64,000 bases of DNA, taken from positions 44,661 to 108,660 of the forward strand of contig WBMZ01000398.1 in assembly GCA_013400975.1 (NCBI GenBank). The letters are read 5' to 3'. Below, one piece after another: positions 13,054-24,702 of the stretch (positions are counted from its first letter, which is position 1; the number at the start of each line of letters is the position of its first letter). The notes beneath the pieces are model-generated. The model worked only from the letters and a program-made list of their open reading frames with translations. It ran no database searches and had not been told where the DNA came from. Source of the stretch: Atrichornis clamosus. Lineage: Eukaryota > Chordata > Aves > Passeriformes > Menuridae. A program made the position numbers and the translations under genes.

Positions 13054-14123
13054 GGGAAACACCCAGAGCAAACTGTGCATTATAAGCCTTAAAATTAAAG
13101 CATAAAAGAAATACTGTAAAGAGGAACTGGAAGAAATCCAATAGGGAAGTAAGACAGAGTTCATCTGTACATCTCCTAAGTATCAGCTATATCACTGCAA
13201 TGGACTTAGGTCAAGCACAAAGAGATTTCCCTGCTTTCTCATCACATTCTGGTCCCACCCAGTGGCTGCCAGATTTTAGAGACAAGTTTATTATCTATCT
13301 TCCTGGACTATCACAGATCTTCCTGGAGCCATGTTTCTCTTCCTCAACCTTACTCTCTGAGGAAAGGAAGAGGGCCCCCAGGGTATCTAACTGCCTACAC
13401 CTCAGCACTCAGCCTGTGCTGGACTCAAATAACTGTAAATAAATCAATTTCTAAGGATAACCAAGAATAAACCCTTCATTTTTCATACACAAAATATCCC
13501 TTGGCCTCTACATACCAAAACAAAAATGAAGAGATAGCAAAGAGAAAACACCCACACAGAAATTCTTGGGAAACAAAAATACTGCAAAGATAGTTAAAGT
13601 ATGTTGTACAATCTTCCTATGGAAATAAATAGGGCAGGTGCACTTTAGGGTATTTTGCTACTTTCACAAATTATTTTGAACTTCCAGCATTATTCTCCTT
13701 GAACTGCAGAACACGTTCAAACTCAAAATTCCTGAAAAACCACAGCATGTCAGCAATCCCAACTTCTCATTTATCCCCAGCTGTAACTGGGTCATAAGTG
13801 AAGAACACAAAGTGCTGCTCTTCCTAAATAAGCTTCCTGGTCAGCAAGCGTACTTCTGCTATGCGAAAACATTAACAAACTTCTACGGAGAGTTTAAGTA
13901 TTACATGCAGTCCTTATTAGGTATTGTAGCTCTGCATCAACTCAGGAGTTTTTAGAAACTTGGGGTTTTTTGAAATTCTAAAGCAACTCGGAATCAGCAG
14001 TGAGTGTATGTCTGACGAGCATCGGATGCCTAACGAGCATTAGATGCCGTCCTCGCTGACAAAGGAATAGCCTGCTGGTTTTACGAGAGAAAAACAAAAA
14101 AAGCAACGCAATGCAAAACAGGT

Positions 14124-14163
14124 GAGGAAAAAAGAGAGGAAAAAAAGAGAGACAGAGAGAGGA
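14124..14163 (+). repeat. Polypurine tract
   Basis: Forty bases of A and G on the + strand are interrupted by one C at 14153, alternating A-runs and AGAG units. Such mirror-like purine runs can form triplex DNA, but here it is most simply a diverged GA-rich simple repeat. Confidence 0.85.
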
Positions 14164-15572
14164 TAACGTCAGTGCAGGTTGGTGTCCTCCTTCCTGGAGC
14201 AGAGATAGGGTAAGGGAAGAAAGTAAAGCTGGAATATCTATGGGGAGGGAAGCAGGATGGCAGCATCTGACAACTTTCAACTTGGCCTACACCTAGACTT
14301 GGTGCTCAACAATCCTTACTAAAACCAAAAAGCCTATGAACACATCCCACCAAAATGCAGCAGCCACGTGACTGTACAACACAGACATTTATCTCATGGA
14401 ACAGACAGAATGAACACTCCTTCCAAACACAAGCAGCAGAAAACCACAGAAAGTGGCCAAGCTGCACTGAAACTTGCCATTTGTCTCACCTGGCACCACC
14501 TAACACATCCTCCTCCCTGCCCCAGCAAGCCCTGGCATCAGCCTCCTGCCTTCATCCCACCGGGGCTCCCCAGACCCTGCAGAGGCCCAAGAGAACCCTG
14601 GGCCACACTCCTGCGCCACCCCATTTCCTCCTGATATGGTTTGCTCCCAAAAGAGAAGCAGGTTCTCACAGGGGGCTGCTGCATTGAGCAGTGCACTTCA
14701 GACACTTCATCAAACGGGTGGCTCCTGTGTCACCTCCTTACTACAACCAGCCCTCCTGGGAGATTTCTCAAGCTCACCCTGTTACACAGAATGCTACAAG
14801 GGTACAGCAGAATGAGAAAGAATCACAGTAACAAGTATGTAAACTTTGCCTGTGTTTTTTCCCCCCTTCTTTCTCATCAGAGTGTAAAAGCAAGAGTTTT
14901 GTTTATTCAGTCACCATTTTCTCAATTAGTTTTCCCAATTTAGAAAAAACAAACAACTACCTTTAGTTTTTTTCTCTGCATAAACAGAAATGAAATCCAC
15001 CTCAAACTTGTATTTCACATTATTTCAAAAAAATAAAAATACACTTTTTCTCAACTGTAGAAAGCCATAAATTTGCAATTTCCTTATTTTGAGATGGAAA
15101 GGAATGTTCAGGTTGTTGTCATACCCTACATATATAAGGCTTAACAGCAGCAGTTTGCAGTATCACGATCTCCAGTTTAGAACAACAAGAAAATCCTTTG
15201 GTTCTCCCAAGTTGTTCCACAAAAAACTAATTACTGAAAGAACCATTTTTCCAATCCTGCTCTCTTTTTCATGCTGCATCTAAGATAGGTCCCGTGCCTC
15301 TAAAAACACAGGTACAAGTAGCCCAAGACTGCTGTTTTCCATGTCTCTGCTCTCTTGCCACAGCGCTGGAAACCCTGAAGTCCCTGGGGCAGTGCTCGCA
15401 CCTCACCTCCCTTCCAGCCCCACACCCCACATTTAAGGGGGTGCATGCAAGTCAGTAGGATGGATCAGGGCTATAAGCAGGAAGAGGGAAATAGGACTGG
15501 GAGGACAGGCATTTCGGCACATCTTTGTGAAACTACAATCTGATGCAGGTGGCTTTGGCCTGAGCTGAAATG

Positions 15573-15732
15573 CGAAAGACGTGGTGTGCCTGCCCCGCGC
15601 CGGGGAGTCACTGCAGGCGGCTCCACCTCCGGTGCCTGCGGCGGCCCAGCAGCGCCCGGCCAGCTCCGGCCAAAGTCAGCCTGGGCCAGAGGGACCCGAA
15701 ACATCATTTCACAAGTGACCGTCGTAGTCACG
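15573..15732. other. Small CpG-dense patch
   Basis: I count 16 CpG dinucleotides in 160 bases, against one or two per 200 bases nearby. The core at 15590-15670 is strongly GC-rich, with GCGCCGGGG, GCGGCGG and CCGGCC motifs. Frames stay open on both strands (86 codons on -, 71 and 78 on +), but the products are just Pro/Arg/Ala-rich and unrecognised. It is too short for a classical CpG island. It might be an alternative promoter, a GC-rich exon of a - strand transcript, or a GC-biased recombination relic. No TATA box or confident splice sites were seen. Confidence 0.6.
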
Positions 15733-16340
15733 GCTCCTCCCCAGTCTGCAGAGACAGCAGCACATCAGACTGCATCTGTTTGTAGCACAGGACTGAGCTG
15801 CCAACTCACAGGCACAGGATAACAAGCACTATTAATCTTGGCTTAAACTGAACCATTGTTCTGCAGATTGGACATCTCTTGTAAAATCCCATTATTAGAG
15901 ACCATTTGCCATCTATTTCCATAGAAACTTTTTTAGTTTGTTTTGTTCTATTTTAGAAAAAAATTTCCCCTTCCCTTTTCCTTAAGTCCTATTGTACTTA
16001 CAGGGCCTTAAACAATAATCCACTCAAGCACAACCATGGAAGTGGCTTGAAGGAACAAAGGCTGCTTCTGGCACAGCCAGTGCATCTGACTCTCCCTGTC
16101 TGCAGCTGCCTGTATACCCTCTGCAGATTTGCAGAGCACCAGCAGCTACTGATTTCTCTCTTCTCTTCCTGGATGGGGGATACAAAATAAACTGTAAGCA
16201 GGAGAAGTCTACTGAAATTATACTTGAAGCATCGGGTAAGGGTGCAGGTGAGTCACAAGCAAGTTCTGCAGCCTGTCTTGCTAAAGGAATAGGGAGAAGA
16301 CTGACCTGAAAAGAAAGCAGTAGGCATGAGTAACACAAAT

Positions 16341-16358
16341 AAAAAAAAAAAAAAAAAA
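16341..16358 (+). repeat. Poly(A) run, 18 A
   Basis: A perfect run of 18 A follows ACACAAAT. I looked for a retrocopy body upstream and target-site duplications around it and saw none convincing, so I treat it as a mononucleotide repeat. Confidence 0.9.
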
Positions 16359-18201
16359 TCTAACTCCAGGGAGGCAAAGCAGTGGAAGCAAAGTGTCTCA
16401 GCCTCTGCTAAAGAAGATTATTGCCACATCTAGCAGTTAGCACCCACCCAAGTAGAGTGCCATCAACTTAATTCTCAAACGAGACTAGCAGAAGAGCGAG
16501 ACAGGATTAGACATGCTTGTTTTTAACCATTCTTTGCTCTCTCTGGTGGAATACTATCAGCACAGCATTGGCATCAAAATCACTACCCTTCAAGAGGCAC
16601 AGAGCACAGTTTTTAATTTTACATGTAGCAGTTATGTCATCTGGGGTTATTTATTTTTTAATATAAAGTGGTGAAACATACTTAATCTGTTTTGAGAAAA
16701 GAACAAATTGATTTAGTGAGCAGTTCGAGGCTCTCCCTGGAGACACTCAACCACACTCAGCAATCTGGATATAAGTTGAGACTTCACTAAAGTCATTTTA
16801 ATTGTAGGTCATAAGAAATGTCAAGATATAAACCACCAAGGAATACTAAAAATTAAGCCATCATCTCTGAGAGTAACAAATGCCTTATAGTTGGCAGTAG
16901 AATATTTTTTAAATCTTTACAGCTTTACTGCTTAAGGACAGTAGCAGAGCAAGGGGCTTAGAACTACATGCAACATGTGTGCAATATTTTTGCTGGGGGG
17001 CAGAACTCCAAATCTACATTAAGCAAGAAAATGCTGGAGTGAAGGAAACTTGAAACACTACATTTTTATTAGTGGTGGTGTATCTTTTTCACTTTGTTTC
17101 AATACACTAAGCATCTTTTGTTAATAAACAAGTTTTGCTTTGTTTAGGCCTGAAAATGTTCCTCCCTAATGCAGTTGTGTATACAGCAATACCTATGTTC
17201 AAAAAGAAAGCACCAAAGTGAGGAAAGCTGGTTTTTAACAAAACTTTAAAAACAAACAAACAGGAACCCACAAAGCCTTAGTCCACTTCTAGAGCTATAT
17301 GCCCAGGTCTTACAAGGAAAAACTCTTCATTTTTTCTTAGCTAGAAAGTACTTCTTAAGCAGGTTTTTTCCTGTAGAAGGTATACCCCAAATTCTGCATT
17401 TTTGAGCTGGATCCCTCCGTCTACTAAAACCCTTTTGTAAAACTCGGCTGAAATCCCCCAAATTTTCCTCTGCCCACTTGCCTCAAATAACAATGATAAA
17501 AGAGGGCTCTGACCTTAACAGATCAAAGTGAAAACCCCTCCAATTTAAACTTCTGAAAACAGAGGAAGTTAAAAATTAAGCGCAATCATTTTCAAAACCA
17601 AAGAACAATATCTGAGAGCTCTTACTAAAGTATCTAAAGAAAACATACAAAACCATTTCCTTCTCCCACATTCTCCGATCTGAAATGAAGTTAAAAGGTC
17701 ATCAATGTAAAATCAGGAGCAGTTTTTTTTTTTTACCATCTCTGCCTAATAACCTCTTAAACTTGATCAACATACAATTTCCATTCCTGCCCTTACCTTC
17801 CATTCACGGGAGTGGAGGCAAGCTATTTCCCCGCTCTTAGTTAAATCGGAATGGAACTCACCAGTGAACAGGTATTTGAACAGAAAGCAGTTCAAGTGAT
17901 GTGCTGACGACCCATATTAAAGGAAACGAGTTCATGTGTGTGGAAGGAAAAAAAAAAGTAATTTAACATCCTATATTGCTGCCAGTCCACTCAATTACAA
18001 ACATATACTTCGTTGGTTTTAGCCACTATCCCTAGCAGGTGTGCCAAGACCTGTGGGTAAAATTCTATTCTCTAGATGTGACGGCAGGCATTTCACGCAA
18101 GTTCAAATTTACCCTCTGCCAAGTACATTTTCTTGAGCGCCTTCACATCAGCTCAGTGAACACTGCTATACCCTAACCACCCTGTTCTGTAACACTAAAC
18201 A

Positions 18202-18233
18202 CCACGTACAGGCAAACCCACGTCTGCACGTGG
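18202..18233. promoter_or_regulatory. Cluster of ACGT cores with one CACGTG E-box
   Basis: CCACGT occurs at 18202-18207 and 18218-18223, and its reverse complement ACGTGG at 18228-18233. The last two form an inverted repeat with a four-base spacer. The third copy includes CACGTG (18227-18232), the E-box bound by Myc/USF-type bHLH factors, and ACGTG is also the hypoxia-response core. Three copies in 32 bases stand out because CpG is rare nearby. Function is inference. Confidence 0.35.
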
Positions 18234-19468
18234 TGCAGCAGGGGGATACTGCCTGCTTTCCTGCGTCAGTGGTGCTGTCACGGCAGGGAAGCAAAGGGCA
18301 GGGAAGCTGCAACATTATGACCCAAATACGATGCAGGCAAATACAATTTTAGACATTCGAGCCCTTAATGCAAATTAATGTCATAGCAATAAAAGCTCTG
18401 AAAGGAATAATTGCACAGATGTCTCAGAGGAAGAGCCGTATCTTGGGATTTAATAGCTGGAAGCAGTTTTCCTCTTCAGGTCATTTGGTTGCAACGGATA
18501 GTGCTCCTTGCTGTCTATCACACAAGCTATTACACAAATACTCTCAAACTGGTAGCCCTGGATCCTGGTTTTCTGGTTCTCTGGAGGGCTGCAGGGGCCT
18601 TCCTTGATGCTAAGCCCTGCCAGGCTGCTCACGCTAAAACTCACGGTCATCGGCAGCTCGGAGAGGCATCGTTACACAATTGATGTTGTACGTGGACATC
18701 TGAGCTGGAAAGACAGTCATTTCAAAGCAAGATGAAGTTTGCCTCGAGATCTTCTAAGTTTTACTGCGGGCTGTTCTTAAAATCTTCCACTGATAGCATT
18801 TCTAAAACTAGAATTAATTTTCTGTGACACTGAAAGAGGGAGGGAGAGACCCTAAACAAAACCCCAGTCCTGCCTCACTGACTTCAACTCCTTATATCTG
18901 CACAAATATCCACTTGTTTCTCAGCTGTCCTTGAAAACCCTTTCTCTCCAACACACCAAAAGCTTTTAATCCACACTGAAGCCACTGTCATCCAGGCCCA
19001 GCTCCAAGCAGGCACTGCTGTGGCAAAGTCACTACTCTGTAAGAGACAAGCCCAGGAAAATCTTGCTCAGACACTTGGAGATGTGGCTGTCACTGCCGAT
19101 CTGCTGTGTCCCTCCACCAGAAATGAGGCTTGCTGCAGTGGAGCTGGCCAGGGGCTCATTTCACACCTCTGCTTTACAGGCACAAGGGGCGGTTCTGTCA
19201 AAGAAAGTGCATTTTTTACAAGAAAGCAGACTGAGTTTCAGCGACTGAGGGAGAGGCAAACAGTGCCTTCTGGCAGCTCCTCTCCGGGGGTGGGATGGAC
19301 ATCCGAGGAAGGGTGAATGAGAGGGAAAACAGCTGTTTGCTCAGTGAATGAGTCACAGGACTCAGCTATTAATTCTTCCTCTCAGGAGAATATGCTCTCA
19401 TGCCAGCCCACCCACCGTCCTATAAAACAAACAAACATATAATGGAGGTCAGGGAGGGGGAGCTCAGT

Positions 19469-19501
19469 GAGAGGAAAGGAAAAAAAAAAAAGAGAAAAAA
19501 G
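19469..19501 (+). repeat. Polypurine tract
   Basis: Thirty-three bases of only A and G, including a 12-base A run, directly before the possible conserved element at 19502. Confidence 0.88.
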
Positions 19502-20340
19502 TAGCCAACCATTTAATATTTACATAAGAATGAAATGTTTCATTAATTACATACAGAATCAATTTGCAGCTATTTTCCTTAAATTTCTCAGTCAAACCCA
19601 CAGATTTGAAGCACTTTGAACTGTGCTGTGCCAGTAATTGTGGATGAATATTTTAGATCAGTCTTGAATCACTGTACTGCACACACCAAATGAACTAATA
19701 AGCTACTCATGTGTGGACTACTAATGTATTTTCTTTCTTTGCTAGACAGATGGAGTACAGTCTAAAATCAGTTGAATTGGCTACTGGCAATCTTCAGAAA
19801 GGCTTAGAAAAATCTTTAGTTCTACTGTTTTATTAAAAGTACCACTCAACAGCCTGCATGCATTAGAAAGGAGCTGGAAAGATGCAGAAAAACCCAAACA
19901 AGTTTAAAATATATGAAGCAGGAGTTGGGCATTGCATGTGACTATAGCAAGCTTCAGAGAGTGACAATGAAGAGTGTATTATGAAATAATATTGAAAGAC
20001 TATTGGAAAGTTGGACACCCTTGACATCTACATGATATTTATCACAATGCAACCATTTATGGGGAGTCATTTTAAATCACATATAGCAGCATATCAATTC
20101 TATAATCGGACAGATGTGTTCTAGTTTACAGAAGCATCTGTTGAGTCATCAGGACATCAGAATAGTTAATTGCACTCTGGGGATGCTTTCAGAGATTAAA
20201 AGTTGCCTTACTTCAAGCAAATTTTAAGTGTCCTTATAGATTAAATTCCTTTTTCATATACAAAATTAACATATGTACCCACACTCCAGAGAAATTAATG
20301 TATGAAATGTAAAGAATAACTTCCCTCAGGGATCATCTGT
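19502..20340. promoter_or_regulatory. Possible conserved non-coding block
   Basis: About 0.8 kb of repeat-free, complex AT-rich sequence. It has TTAATTAC near 19543-19550, a CCATTTATGG-like CArG box near 20054-20063, and a TGAGTCA core near 20143-20149. Texture and lack of low complexity resemble vertebrate developmental enhancers. No reading frame of note crosses it. Conservation is not visible from one sequence. Confidence 0.28.
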
Positions 20341-20411
20341 TTTCTTCCGCCTCCTGTGCATTGCCTCACACTGTGCTCAGCAATATGGAACAGAAAACAA
20401 AAATACAACTT

Positions 20412-20427
20412 GAATCATGCATGATTC
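20412..20427. repeat. 16-bp perfect palindrome
   Basis: GAATCATGCATGATTC equals its own reverse complement. The ATGCAT centre flanked by TGATT/AATCA could bind a homeodomain or POU dimer. It may be chance; only a handful of palindromes this long are expected at random over tens of kilobases. Confidence 0.9.
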
Positions 20428-21005
20428 TGAAATATAAACTAAGATGTGGCCTACACTGTCTGGGCAAAGACTACAGAAGAAGCTGCTTTGGGTCAAGAAC
20501 TGTAAAAAAATGTGTAACAGCTGAAAACTGCTAGATAATGTCTGTTTCTTTTTTTGACAAAATGCTTATAATTATATTTCAGATGCTTTTCTTACTGTTT
20601 ATTCTAAAAGGGACGTTGTACAGACTGTATCTTTCACCACCACAAGAGTATGAAACAAGCCAGGAGAACCACCCACAAGATTAAACATGGGCTGACAGAC
20701 ATTGAGCCATCCTCCAGCTGAAGTTGTACCAATTGCTTCCGATACACAGCTAAGGACTGGAAGCAAGCAAACTCCTTTCATACATCTAATTATCCAAATA
20801 TTTGAATTAAAAAGAGTAAAACACTTGTGGAAGACTCCTACGAGTTTTCAACACGTGTGAGCAGATGAGATCTTTGCCATGCTTCCAACCTGGATTTCCT
20901 TGCAATCTTCTGAACTCCACAGCAGTAGGAGGACTAAGAAAATATATTTCTTAGGAAGAACAAACTATCACATAAAACTTCGATTTAAAACAATTTAGAA
21001 GTGGA

Positions 21006-21052
21006 TTTTTTGTTTGGTTGGTGTTTTACAAAAAAAACCCAACAAAACCAAA
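21006..21052. repeat. T/G tract followed by A/C tract, imperfect hairpin
   Basis: Bases 21006-21027 contain only T and G, and 21028-21052 contain only A and C, so the halves can pair imperfectly (TTTGGTT with AACCAAA is the best block). It is one of the few places where an A/C tract directly adjoins its complementary type. Confidence 0.75.
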
Positions 21053-22055
21053 TGGATCAGTCAAAAAAGGTATAATCGACTTTCTCAGAAGTGATTGAAT
21101 CCATCTGGTCTGCAGCTCCCAAACCACAGGGACTCCATGATTAATTCAATGAACTATTTGATTTCACTCAAGAAGCAATCAGAAAGCTGAAGGGCAAGTG
21201 CATAACCAAGAGCATCACACAAGAATACAGACACCAACGCTGCATCTGGGCTTTGCTCCCTGTAAATCCTGAAGTGACAGCACACCTCCACCCAACTGGA
21301 CTGTTATTCTTTAGTGTGAAGGAATTCAAACTTGAAGTGAGAGTGTAAAAGTTGAGACAAGCACTTGCAATCACGACAGTGCTTTAAAGAGGTCCCGTAT
21401 CTCTGAAGTTAAGGCATATTCCCGTGCTGCTAAACCAAACTGAGATTGCTGTCTCAGTTGCATTAAATTATTAGCTAATTAGCTCTGAGTAAGGACAACA
21501 GTATGTTGATGCTGGCAAGCTGTGAAAAGAACACTTCAGCAAAGAAGATCAATAGCATTTTTTGTCTGGCTTACAATAAGAAAACTGCTGGCCCAGGTTA
21601 TGAGTTTAAGCCATTTTTCATTTGGCAGACAAGACAGTACTAGTGACAGATCAATACAGTAACTTTACGATAGGCTGCTGCTCCTGCAGATGGCAGGACC
21701 ATAAACAGGCATCATTTTTAAAGCCTGAAGCAATCCATTACTTGGACAGAAAACACATGACCTTTTATAATATTTACACTTTTCTACAGAAAAAAAGGAA
21801 AATCAGAAAACAAGGGAAAAATCAGCAGAATTAGCTGTCCTTAAAGACAGAAGAGAATATCAGCTGCTTGAAAGTCAGTATTTAACGTAGCAAGCTTTGT
21901 GCATTTGGGAGATCACATTAAAGCCACAAGGCTGGCACCAGGGAAATACCCCTTCAGAGAGAAAATGTTATTGGGGATCACATCTTTTATGATGCAATTT
22001 TCTCCTCTCTAAGTAATGTGGGATAACAAAAGAGCCTATTTATTAATCTTTAAGG

Positions 22056-22076
22056 AAAAAAAACCCAACAAACCAA
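22056..22076 (+). repeat. A/C-only low-complexity tract
   Basis: Twenty-one bases of only A and C, starting with an eight-base A run. Same class as the other A/C tracts. Confidence 0.8.
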
Positions 22077-22739
22077 TCAACTACTTTAATGTGTCCTTAA
22101 AACATTAAATGAGTCCCTTTTAACACCTACAATTAGTAAGCATTGAGAGAATGCAGTCGCAATATACACACTGTAGCATTTGCACACATGGTTTCTTATT
22201 CTGCACCACTATTGGAATTGTTGGGATTATCTATAGTGCTCCACTATTTTAAAAAAGGGAAAGCAAAACAAGATGAAGGTTCTAGAATTCTAGTGCTTTT
22301 ATGGCAAGGCTTCTAGTTGAAGAGAATGTAAAGGACGGCGCCTTAATAAATTATTCAGGCCACATCTTCAGCTGAGGACACAGGTGGAGCATCTGGTCCT
22401 ATGCTTACAGTCTTCTCTTTACTATAAACATGAAATAACCATGGAACATGGTGAATCAATCACACAACCCAGCTTGCCTCTGCCTCCCTGTCTGAGGCTG
22501 GTTTGTGTCAATTACCACAGAAATATCTGCTTAAGCAGGAAACTAATTTTACAAAAGCACATTGGGTCCGTGGGCTTTCATCAATACTTTTTGGTTGCTG
22601 CAAGTAAGTAATTAACATTAATGTCAACATAAAGGATAGATGAAGGAGGAAAATATTAACAAGCACAATACAAAAACTGAGCTGGCTGCTTCTTCCCCAT
22701 ACAGTACTGCCATGCAACCGGCTCCCAGTCCATGCCTGA

Positions 22740-22860
22740 AAAATGAGTTATTAATTTGGTCGCTAATTTTACTTTGCATGATGTAAGCAAACAGCACTGC
22801 ATTTTCTCCTTAACTAATGCCAATTATACACAACATTAGTTTAAAATACAACAGAATAGC
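22740..22860. promoter_or_regulatory. Possible conserved non-coding element
   Basis: This is a compact, repeat-free AT-rich segment with TATTAATT, GCTAATTTT and CCAATTATA motifs plus TGCATGATGTAAGCAAAC, which looks like POU and forkhead sites side by side. The motif calls are by eye and individually weak. The density is what suggests an enhancer. Confidence 0.28.
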
Positions 22861-24560
22861 ATACAAACCACAAGTCTTTTGACTGGGCTCCACTCACGCT
22901 AAGAATAACTTGGCGCACACGTACATGATTCTAAATCTGCCACTGATCAGCTTTGCTCCAAAACTCCCCCCTCTGCATCTTCTACAAGTTCCTATATACA
23001 TGAAGCTGTGTTAAAGCAGGAAACCTACGTATTAAGCCTATTTTTAAAACAAATTTAATTTCTTTGAACTCAAAAGCAAGGGACGGTTTCAGCAGTTTCA
23101 CATTTATAATCTCATGCATTTTCAGCATGCACAAGGGCTCTTTATTCCCAACTGCGCATAGACGCGCTGTCCGCCACATCTGCCAGCCCCCAGCACTTGG
23201 GTTCAACCCAGAGACTCTGTCAGCTTTCTGCAAAATCACTGGTGCAAACACACAAAGCAGCAGCCCACAGTTCTGATTTGCAGGACACAAAATATCCTTA
23301 GAGATAACGCCCCCATAACCAGGCTAAAAAGACCCTAAATAAATTCAATAGCTTGGGTTTTGTTTTGTGATTTTGTTTATGAGGAAGGCTTAATTTTTAT
23401 TTTTTTTTAAGAAGCATACTAGGTTTTTGTTTGTAGCACCTCCCCCTCCCCAATATTCTTAAGAAAAATAAAAATTGCAGCACTCAAAAATAATTACTGA
23501 GGCTTCTTTTACAGTGCCTCAATGACGTTGTTTCCATTTTAAGATAACCCAAAGCATTTTGTTCATGCCAAGGTGGTGGATGGATGCAGGCAGCGCCCTC
23601 AGGCTGGCTGTTCCAGAACACTGGCTCAGCCTCAGCACACCTGGAATGCACATCCCGTTTCAACTGACTGCCACCTCTGGGAAGGAGGGAAGGCGACTGG
23701 GTCTTGAGCAGCTGAGCTGCAGGGACACTTGCTAAAAGCAGTGTTAGAAGGCAGGATCACATAACCTGGCATTGGGCTACTCAGGGAGAAAGAGCATTCA
23801 AAGGGAGGCAAGGGCATATGCTTGGTGGGAAGGGCAAGAGAGCCCCCCTGCCCTCGTGCAGGACAAGGCCACGCTCCTGCACCCTGAGTGGTCATTAATT
23901 GCTTTTTGGCCTCCTACTTCATCACTGAGCATACTCCTCTATTTCCATTTCTTATGGTTTTTTTCTCCTTTTCCCTAAGGAAAAATTGGATCTACAATCC
24001 AATATGCTAATTCCTTCTCAGCAAGGTCCTCACAATGGTGTTGACCTTTTGTTATTTTTCCTCTGTCACTGTTCGGATGCAGACTACACCCCCTTCATCC
24101 CAGATGAGTTCCTGCAGATTCCTGTTCTGTCCCTTCTTTGATCAAATTCCCTGGACTTTCTGTACTGAGTTTTTGTCAATCAGGACATTAGCTCTCCTTA
24201 CTCCTATTCTACTATTAAAATGACATGGTTCTTGTCTAAAGATAAGACCATGTGAACTGCTTTACAGACTTCAATATTAGCATCAGTGAGACCCCACCGA
24301 GGACCTCCACAATTTCTTGTTGAAGGAAGCATATATAAGAAACAAACCCTCAAGTACAAATGACCATGCAGCAACTCTGCTACTCTTCATGAGGTTAATT
24401 AAGTTGAAGGGAAAGAAAACCAGGCTTCCAACATAATACCAAACTTCCTTGTTGTTATAGTTCCAGACACCACCTTAGCTACAAAAACCATAAACAACAC
24501 CTTATTATCTATTTTTCTTCCCTAACAAAGCCTTGCTTGAAAAGTTGTCTTTATGCTTGC

Positions 24561-24702
24561 TTCACATCCATCCATTCAAAAATAATAATTAAAAAAAACC
24601 AAAAACACCCAAACACCAAACAAACAAACCCACCAAACCCCCCCAAATAAACAAATAAACAAAAAAAAACCCCAAAAAAACTCCAACCCACACCCAAAAA
24701 TG
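24561..24702 (+). repeat. 142-base G-free tract, A/C-rich core
   Basis: No G occurs on the + strand across 142 bases. From 24592 to 24701 it is almost entirely A and C (A-runs, ACAA units, a C7 run at 24639-24645), with only a few T. On the - strand this would be a long T/G-rich, C-free tract. Diverged simple repeat is the simplest reading. If the - strand is transcribed, the RNA would be U/G-only here. Confidence 0.9.

Larger units (their letters stand above)
12881..15572. other. Non-coding stretch, no gene seen
   Basis: No recognisable exon. Besides the AT microsatellite and the polypurine run listed separately, it has an imperfect 18-base tandem pair at 14015-14050 (14 of 18 positions identical, unit beginning ACGAGCAT) and C-rich, CCCCA-bearing sequence at 14470-14640 and 15360-15440. 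Frames of about 100 codons there overlap one another in different phases and look accidental. Confidence 0.65.
15733..19468. other. Non-coding stretch, no gene seen
   Basis: No recognisable exon. It contains an 18-base A run (listed), a 12-base T run at 17723-17734 and AT-rich sequence at 16780-16920. A motif-rich area at 19320-19370 has a perfect TGAGTCA AP-1 core at 19349-19355 and an ACTCAGC Maf-type half site a few bases on. These sites are common by chance. Confidence 0.65.
20341..24560. other. Non-coding stretch, no gene seen
   Basis: No recognisable exon. Besides items listed separately, it includes a 12-base palindrome AGCTAATTAGCT at 21473-21484, a CACGTG core at 20852-20857, T-rich runs at 23355-23425 and an A/C tract at 22056-22076. 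A moderately GC-rich patch at 23580-23890 has frames of 87 and 68 codons on opposite strands, without recognisable product. Confidence 0.65.

Noticed and set aside
16341..16358. Poly(A) run as the tail of a processed retrocopy
   Set aside because: No gene-like body upstream and no flanking target-site duplication.
23196..23222. GGGTTCAACCC resembling a tRNA T-arm
   Set aside because: No A-box, anticodon arm or acceptor stem in register.
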